Shown: one piece after another, positions 46,898 to 51,411 of the stretch
Layout of the letters: every line of letters begins with the position of its first letter
Numbering within the stretch: the first letter of the stretch is position 1
Origin: a virus
DNA length: 51,411 nucleotides
Reading direction: 5' to 3' (one strand)
Virus record (IMG/VR): IMGVR_UViG_3300008116_005907
Span: 1 to 51,411 of that record
The notes under the pieces: generated by a model
The model's database searches: none
The model's input: only the letters and a program-made list of their open reading frames with translations
Told to the model about the DNA's origin: nothing
Position numbers and translations under genes: made by a program

Positions 46898-47738
46898 ATT
46901 TGATTCCCATCCTTTCTTTTAAAGCTGGGAGAAATTTATGTATCTCAAAATTATCAACATCATTGTACTGAGACTTAAATGATTTTTCATTAGTGAATTC
47001 TCTGCCCCATGATTTGTAGGTATTAATTTTAACTTCGGTGTAATCCAAATCCCTGAACACATAATGATTAATAACCATATTATCTAAAACCTGAAGATCG
47101 GTATGGTAAGCCTTTTCATTAATATTACTCGGGTTGTTGTTCGAATCAACATATAGATAATTTGGTTTTAATCTACAAAAATGAACTGATGTTAATATAT
47201 CAAAAGCATCTTTTCTCACAAGACACTTCACGTGTCTTTGATCATCCCATTTAGCGCCAGTATCTTTTATTTTTGATTTTGTTAACTTTTCAGTTATTAA
47301 CTCACCATCATTTAGTCTGTAACCAGAGTTACCCATCATTCTCCAATTAACACCTATTTGACCAACATTTGAAGGGAAGGTATTAATAACATTTTTTATG
47401 TTACCGTTATTAACTGGGTATAAAAACTCATCAACGTTTAAAAAAATAAACCAGTCGGTCACAGATTCTCGTATAAGTTTATTAAAAAGTGGTATTGATG
47501 TGTTTACCAAAAGAACTTCATTATCAAATGAGTTTTTACCGTTATTGGTTTCAACGGATAGGTTAGTTAAATGTACAATACCTCTTTCAATATATGGCTG
47601 TAAAACCTCAAGGTAATTATCTTCACTTAAATGATTAATTAAATAAAAATTATCAAAACCAATCATAAGGTGAAACTCAATCCATTCTTTTAAAAACTTC
47701 GCCTCATCCCTAAATTGAGATACTATGGATACTTTCAT
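46896..47738 (-). CDS. Glycosyltransferase, GT92/Glyco_tranf_2_4 type
   Basis: A 280-residue GT-A-like protein. N-terminal MKVSIVSQFRDEAKFLKEWI, then a FHLMIGFDNFYLINHLSED strand typical of Glyco_tranf_2_4. The metal-binding DxD-like motif is in FLNVDEFLYPVNNG (about 100-105), followed by the acceptor-side GQIGVNWRMMGNSG and a VKCLVRKDAFD strand. Final helix with KSWGREFTNEKSF. Transfers sugar from an activated donor; the acceptor may be virion protein or host glycan. A variant TATTTAT-like motif (CATTTATT, one mismatch) lies ~28 nt upstream. Confidence 0.83.
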   Translation of the reverse strand: MKVSIVSQFRDEAKFLKEWIEFHLMIGFDNFYLINHLSEDNYLEVLQPYIERGIVHLTNLSVETNNGKNSFDNEVLLVNTSIPLFNKLIRESVTDWFIFLNVDEFLYPVNNGNIKNVINTFPSNVGQIGVNWRMMGNSGYRLNDGELITEKLTKSKIKDTGAKWDDQRHVKCLVRKDAFDILTSVHFCRLKPNYLYVDSNNNPSNINEKAYHTDLQVLDNMVINHYVFRDLDYTEVKINTYKSWGREFTNEKSFKSQYNDVDNFEIHKFLPALKERMGIK

Positions 47739-47777
47739 TTAATAAGATTAGGAACTATTTTATTAAAATAAATGTTT

Positions 47778-48632
47778 TTAGAGTTTACACTCAACACTTG
47801 TTTTAATTATTTCGTATGTACTTTCGTTTAATGGTACTTCCACTGGGGAGTCTTTTTTGAGAATGCCGAGTATCTCATCATAAGATTTGCAGATATCTTG
47901 TTCAAGTTCTTCAACAGATGGTTTATCTTTGAAACCACCGCTTGGGTAACCGCCACCCATTTTAACTAAGTTTCCGTTAACGTCAAATAAAATTCTATCA
48001 CCAAGGGATACCAAACGGCCTTCCTTAAAATAACCAGCCATTAATTTACCTCTGTCAGATACAATACCGATCGTTTCGTTTGAATCAGCCTCTTCTAAAC
48101 TAGCCCAGTTTTTTTTTACCTCATCTGGTGTAACTGGACCGATGTTGTTTTTTTCTCTGTAAGCTTGAGCTTTAACACCCTTTAAAATATTTTCAAGAAT
48201 TTTGGCAACATCTTCGTAATCAAGATCTTTGTATTTCTCATCGATCAAATCATTTATCTCCATGTATAAATTACCGCTTCTGTTAGAAAGGTCTTCACCT
48301 AGTGGGCTTGGGTTGTAACCCATCTCACCGTTGGTGCTTTCGTTTTCAATCTTTTGTGCGCCATATCTGATCCCTTTTAAAAAATCCTCAACACTATCAA
48401 ACTTACCAGTCAATGTACTTTCTTCATACACGCTTATGCCACCATCAATGTTACCATATACTCTATGGCCAATCTCAAGAACATAAGGCGCAATCTTATG
48501 TAAATCACCAACAACGCTTTCTAACTCGTGCATAATTGTTGTATCATAGTAAACACCACTGATGTTTCTACCTTCATTAAGTCCCATCATCTTGCGGATC
48601 TTAGCGATTTCGTTTAACATATTCTTTTCCAT
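47778..48632 (-). CDS. Virion-type protein with MMGLNE leader
   Basis: A 284-residue protein beginning MEKNMLNEIAKIRKMMGLNE. The rest is acidic and helical (YYDTTIMHELESVVGDLHKI, YLEINDLIDEKYKDLDYEDV) with a short beta patch (GRLVSLGDRILFDVNGNLVK) and a Ser-rich end (DSPVEVPLNESTYEIIKTS). No recognised family. A late-type promoter is 18 nt upstream; 39 nt separate its stop from the glycosyltransferase. Confidence 0.78.
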   Translation of the reverse strand: MEKNMLNEIAKIRKMMGLNEGRNISGVYYDTTIMHELESVVGDLHKIAPYVLEIGHRVYGNIDGGISVYEESTLTGKFDSVEDFLKGIRYGAQKIENESTNGEMGYNPSPLGEDLSNRSGNLYMEINDLIDEKYKDLDYEDVAKILENILKGVKAQAYREKNNIGPVTPDEVKKNWASLEEADSNETIGIVSDRGKLMAGYFKEGRLVSLGDRILFDVNGNLVKMGGGYPSGGFKDKPSVEELEQDICKSYDEILGILKKDSPVEVPLNESTYEIIKTSVECKL

Positions 48633-48650
48633 AATAAGAGGTTATTAATG

Positions 48651-48657
48651 ATAAATA
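48651..48657 (-). promoter_or_regulatory. Late-type promoter motif TATTTAT
   Basis: Minus strand AGTATTTATCAT, 18 nt upstream of the ATG at 48632. Confidence 0.58.
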
Positions 48658-48682
48658 CTTGAAACTTTTTTAAAATTACATA

Positions 48683-48689
48683 TATTTAT
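48683..48689 (+). promoter_or_regulatory. Late-type promoter motif TATTTAT
   Basis: ATATATTTATTGA, 65 nt upstream of the ATG at 48755, divergent from the previous one. The leader between is untranslated except for a 6-codon ATG frame (MRTGCV). Confidence 0.45.
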
Positions 48690-48754
48690 TGAAGACCTTG
48701 TGATTGGGTTCCATGCGTACTGGATGCGTTTGAGTTGGAATTGATGCCAACGAT

Positions 48755-49630
48755 ATGGACACCAAATACAAAAAAAATATAAGGAAAATGTTATACACGT
48801 ACATTAATACTGTACCTGCGCCCAGTGCGTTCATCACAGTAAACAAACAAAGACTCCGTCAAAACGGAAAGTTGGTCTACATGAAAGACCAAACAGAGTT
48901 CGAGATCGAACTTTACAATCCCACAAAAGAAAAAATAATGGCAATGATTGAAATGAATGGCACACCCATTTCAGATTCAGGTATCATTCTAAAACCAGGT
49001 CAAAGGGTATTCCTCGAAAGGTTCCTGGATGACGAGAAGAAGTTTCTTTACGAAACTTATGTGGTAAACAATAATAAGGAAACCAAAGAAGCGATCCAGA
49101 ACAACGGAAAGGTTACGGTAAGATTCCACAAAGAATCAAAACCAAGGCCGAGAAGTTTAGCATACGGATCCGTCTTTAATGGTTCATCGGGTTTTGGTTG
49201 GAGTGAGATTATTTACACAGACTACAAATACAACAACCCAATAACATATAACACAACTGACTTTAAAGGTATCAACAACACCTTCTTCACAAACAGTTTT
49301 GCTAATACAGAAATTAGCAACAGCATGAGAAAGACGGAAACTGGTTCAGTTGAACAAGGAAGCCAAAGCAACCAGGAGTTAAAATCAACCAACGGAAACT
49401 TTGAATGGTTTTACACATGGACGGATGAATGGCAAATAATGCCACACAGCCAACAACCAGTTCAAGCGAAGGATTTGATTGACAGGTGTGTTAAATGTAA
49501 GACCAAATTAAAATCGAGCCATAAATTCTGTCCAGAATGCGGTGAAAAGAATTTGAGTAAACAAGATCCAGATGAATTCTTACAGTCACTGACAAAGGAA
49601 CAATTAATTGAATTGTTAAAAGCAAAATAA
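48755..49630 (+). CDS. Zinc-ribbon protein with N-terminal beta domain
   Basis: A 291-residue protein. Residues ~15-130 are a beta domain (QTEFEIELYNPTKEKIMAMI, GIILKPGQRVFLERFLDD, GKVTVRFHKESKP), then a Gly/Asn/Thr linker. A zinc ribbon (CVKCKTKLKSSHKFCPECG, near 246-266) leads to a C-terminal helix (DPDEFLQSLTKEQLIELLK). Four Cys in CxxC...CxxC fit one Zn. Beta domain plus zinc ribbon suggests a virion component or an assembly factor; no family recognised. Codon use is less AT-rich than in the 25-44 kb region. Confidence 0.78.
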   Translation: MDTKYKKNIRKMLYTYINTVPAPSAFITVNKQRLRQNGKLVYMKDQTEFEIELYNPTKEKIMAMIEMNGTPISDSGIILKPGQRVFLERFLDDEKKFLYETYVVNNNKETKEAIQNNGKVTVRFHKESKPRPRSLAYGSVFNGSSGFGWSEIIYTDYKYNNPITYNTTDFKGINNTFFTNSFANTEISNSMRKTETGSVEQGSQSNQELKSTNGNFEWFYTWTDEWQIMPHSQQPVQAKDLIDRCVKCKTKLKSSHKFCPECGEKNLSKQDPDEFLQSLTKEQLIELLKAK

Positions 49631-49651
49631 AATAATCTTCACAAGGTCACT

Positions 49652-49677
49652 AAATCCCGCCAAAAGCGGGATTTTTT
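49652..49677 (+). terminator. Rho-independent terminator
   Basis: AAATCCCGC / GCGGGATTT with a CAAAA loop and a T-rich tract, 21 nt after the zinc-ribbon gene. Confidence 0.9.
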
Positions 49678-49717
49678 ATTAGTTTTGGCGATATATATAA
49701 GAAAAAGCCCCTAAAAT

Positions 49718-49903
49718 ATGACAAATGAAGAGATTACAGAGGAAATTTACCACGAAGCCTTCACTGAAGGATTCATTGATGAATTGAGACAAAAAATTGA
49801 TGAATTTAAGTTTTCAAAGGATCATCATAAACTTCCGCACCATGAAATGGTGTATAAAGCCTATTTTTTAGTGAAATCTGGTGAAATAAATGGGAAATCT
49901 TAA
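49718..49903 (+). CDS. Small acidic helical protein (61 aa)
   Basis: MTNEEITEEIYHEAFTEGFI followed by a HxH-rich middle (FSKDHHKLPHHEMVYKAYFL). Predicted all-helical, His-rich around residue 37-44, possible metal binding but no known motif. Ends 1 nt before the promoter motif at 49905. Function unknown. Confidence 0.65.
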   Translation: MTNEEITEEIYHEAFTEGFIDELRQKIDEFKFSKDHHKLPHHEMVYKAYFLVKSGEINGKS

Positions 49904-49904
49904 G

Positions 49905-49911
49905 TATTTAT
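49905..49911 (+). promoter_or_regulatory. Late-type promoter motif TATTTAT
   Basis: AAGTATTTATAAG, 6 nt upstream of the ATG at 49918, overlapping the end of the previous gene; near-leaderless. Confidence 0.55.
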
Positions 49912-49917
49912 AAGAAC

Positions 49918-50298
49918 ATGAACGTTTTTGACCAATTAGGAGCCAGACATCCAGATGTTAGATATGAACTTTACCCAACAATTAAGGGTAATGAGAAGCG
50001 TGTATATCTCACAGGATTCATGGTACCTTATACAATGAGGGGGAAGGGTCTTGGAACGGAATTTATGGAAGATCTTATTAAGGTTGCCGATGAAAATGGG
50101 TTTAAGATAACTCTAACACCATCAAGCAGCTACGGTGGAAATGTAACAAGGTTAAAACAGTTCTATAAAGGATTCGGATTTGTTGAAAACAAAGGGCAAA
50201 ACAGAGACTTCTCACACAGAGAAGATATGTACAGAAATCCACAGGGGTTAAACGAAAATTTGAAAAGATTAAAAGAAATAATAGATTCAAATTTTTAA
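49918..50298 (+). CDS. GNAT-family N-acetyltransferase with C-terminal LNE-type helix
   Basis: A 126-residue GNAT. The acetyl-CoA-binding motif A is LTGFMVPYTMRGKGLGTEFM with the RGKGLG loop. Strand beta5 and the C-terminal half follow (KITLTPSSSYGGNVTRLKQF, YKGFGFVENKG). Acetyl-CoA-dependent acylation of an unknown amine. Unusually, the C-terminal 17 residues (GLNENLKRLKEIIDSNF) resemble the leader helices seen at the N-terminus of other proteins here, so the same signal may be used at the C-terminus. Confidence 0.85.
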   Translation: MNVFDQLGARHPDVRYELYPTIKGNEKRVYLTGFMVPYTMRGKGLGTEFMEDLIKVADENGFKITLTPSSSYGGNVTRLKQFYKGFGFVENKGQNRDFSHREDMYRNPQGLNENLKRLKEIIDSNF

Positions 50299-50309
50299 AG
50301 AAAAAATTA

Positions 50310-50316
50310 TATTTAT
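50310..50316 (+). promoter_or_regulatory. Late-type promoter motif TATTTAT
   Basis: TTATATTTATATT, 6 nt upstream of the ATG at 50323. Confidence 0.5.
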
Positions 50317-50322
50317 ATTAGT

Positions 50323-50775
50323 ATGGGAATCGAATTAAAAAAGAAAAAACAGCTCATAGAGAGATTAAACAGAAGATTGCTTTCTGAATCTGAAATGGCT
50401 TGCCCAAGGGCGACTCAGGATCTTGAGTTGAATACCAGAAATAGAAATAAATCAATAGAGGCAGAATATATCCAATACGGCCCATTGAATTTAAATGACG
50501 AGGAGTATTGGGAAAGATATGCCAAAAAATGGAAGACTGAACCAGAGGTTGCAAAGAAATCCAATTGCGGTAATTGCGTTGCTTTCGATATCTCCCCAAG
50601 AATGGACGAGTGTATGCCAGGTGAAGTTTCCGATGAAGAAGGTAGATTGGGTTATTGCTGGATGCACCATTTTAAATGTCACTCAGCTCGCACCTGTTAC
50701 ACCTGGGCGGCTGGTGGTCCGATAACCGATGATAAGGTATCATATGATTGGCAACAAAAAAACCAAAACGATTAA
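50323..50775 (+). CDS. Cysteine-rich phage protein, possible Fe-S (HiPIP-like)
   Basis: A 150-residue protein with an amphipathic N-terminus (LKKKKQLIERLNRRLLSESE) and a Cys-rich C-terminal half: KSNCGNCVAFDI, DECMPGE, GYCWMHHFKCHSARTCYTWA and GGPITDD. At least seven Cys in a CxxC...C...CxxxxxxC pattern recall the HiPIP-like domain frequent in phage virion-associated proteins, probably binding an Fe-S cluster or Zn. The Trp/Tyr-rich ending with GGPITxDxxSYxW is typical of that phage family. Starts 24 nt after the GNAT stop. Confidence 0.78.
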   Translation: MGIELKKKKQLIERLNRRLLSESEMACPRATQDLELNTRNRNKSIEAEYIQYGPLNLNDEEYWERYAKKWKTEPEVAKKSNCGNCVAFDISPRMDECMPGEVSDEEGRLGYCWMHHFKCHSARTCYTWAAGGPITDDKVSYDWQQKNQND

Positions 50776-50776
50776 G

Positions 50777-51411
50777 ATGGAACAAAAAGATTTAAATAGA
50801 CTTGTGGAAGTAATGGGCTTGATCAATGATGATCTTGTTGTTGAGTCTTTTGACGTTATTAACGAGGAGAAAAAGAAAGCGGACCGTTGTCTTAGAATAG
50901 CGAGAAGAAAATACGACAAACCATCAGCATACAGATCTGGTGCCATTGTTCAGTGCAGAAGAGGAAAGATCTGGAAGGATCTTAAGGAAGAAGATATTAA
51001 TGACGCACCAGAAGATGTAAAGGAACTCATATACAAAGCGCATGACGCAATCACAAGAAGAAAGGGTAAGGACTACGCTCCAGACGTTCACGAATTGCAA
51101 GCATGGGTGGATGAGTATTTGGATGGACAACAAAATGAAGCCCATTCGGACGCAAAATTTCAATTTTCAAAGGATTTAGCTGATGACCCAGAATACGCTG
51201 AATTTAAAAAGAATTCAATGTATAAGGATGAAATTGGTCAAGAAAGAACTTACGGGACACCAAATGCGGTAGGTAGGGATAGCTTTATACAGAAAAAGAA
51301 GTGGGGTAGAGTTGGCGTTGATGACTACGATCCAGATTTTGACGATGATATTGATGAAGCAAAGAAGACCGATTTCTCAAAGGAAAAGAAAAGCGGACTT
51401 CACGGATGGTT
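50777..51411 (+). CDS. Phage virion-type protein with MG leader, 3' end outside window
   Basis: At least 211 residues and still open. The start MEQKDLNRLVEVMGLINDD is again related to the shared leader. Then KKADRCLRIARRKYDKPSAY and RSGAIVQCRRGKIWKDLKEE, a basic Cys-containing domain that recurs in phages and may be structural. An acidic Lys-rich tail follows. Starts 1 nt after the preceding stop (co-transcribed). Truncated by the window edge. Confidence 0.75.
   Translation, partial: MEQKDLNRLVEVMGLINDDLVVESFDVINEEKKKADRCLRIARRKYDKPSAYRSGAIVQCRRGKIWKDLKEEDINDAPEDVKELIYKAHDAITRRKGKDYAPDVHELQAWVDEYLDGQQNEAHSDAKFQFSKDLADDPEYAEFKKNSMYKDEIGQERTYGTPNAVGRDSFIQKKKWGRVGVDDYDPDFDDDIDEAKKTDFSKEKKSGLHGW

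Overview
The window reads as part of a large, AT-rich tailed-phage genome infecting a member of the Bacteroidota, probably a flavobacterium-like host. Phage character is shown by a dNMP kinase, a GH19 endolysin with a peptidoglycan-binding domain, a tail-collar protein, several virion-adhesin-like proteins (collagen-like, laminin-G-like), an array of about 15 tRNA genes and many small proteins seen mainly in phages. The host is indicated by promoters of the Bacteroidota type (TTG, 19-20 nt, TAnnTTTG), very weak Shine-Dalgarno use, a type IX secretion (T9SS) C-terminal sorting domain and a ClpC-type chaperone.

Layout. 1-13224 (minus) is one uninterrupted frame encoding the first 4,408 residues of a giant Gly-X-Y collagen-like protein that runs off the window. 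13.3-15.8 kb is clpC. 15.86-25.7 kb holds small genes, a 2OG-Fe(II) oxygenase, a nucleotidyltransferase, a gene split by a ten-A run, dNMP kinase, a UvrD-like helicase, the endolysin and tail-collar genes. 25.7-34.0 kb is an eight-gene minus-strand operon in which six products carry export signals (T9SS substrate, CsgG-like lipoprotein, C-type-lectin/dockerin-like protein, beta-barrel-like proteins) plus two membrane proteins. 34.1-35.4 kb has small genes, two of which have an in-frame TAG at codon 5 or codon 3. 35.4-38.0 kb is the tRNA array. It includes an amber-suppressor tRNA (anticodon CTA), pseudoknotted RNA elements between tRNAs and a secreted HExxH protein. 38.0-51.4 kb holds virion-type proteins, many with a shared N-terminal peptide ending in MMGLNE, two laminin-G adhesins, an anticodon-domain-less class II aminoacyl-tRNA-synthetase core, a second 2OG oxygenase, a glycosyltransferase, a GNAT and cysteine-rich proteins.

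Two promoter classes are visible. Host-like promoters precede clpC, the KTSC operon, dNMP kinase, the helicase, the PTH2 gene and the tRNAs, which I infer to be early. A second motif, TATTTAT, always on the sense strand, lies 5-66 nt (usually 5-33) before the start codon of structural and exported-protein genes, and I infer these to be late.

The strongest candidate for an undescribed system is translational. An amber suppressor tRNA lies about 1 kb downstream of two adjacent genes that can only be read from their ATG through TAG. One of those two is a peptidyl-tRNA hydrolase. TAG is almost absent as a terminal stop here, and a free-standing class II aaRS core sits 10 kb away behind a possible attenuator. 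Functions are inferred from reading the translations; no database search was run.
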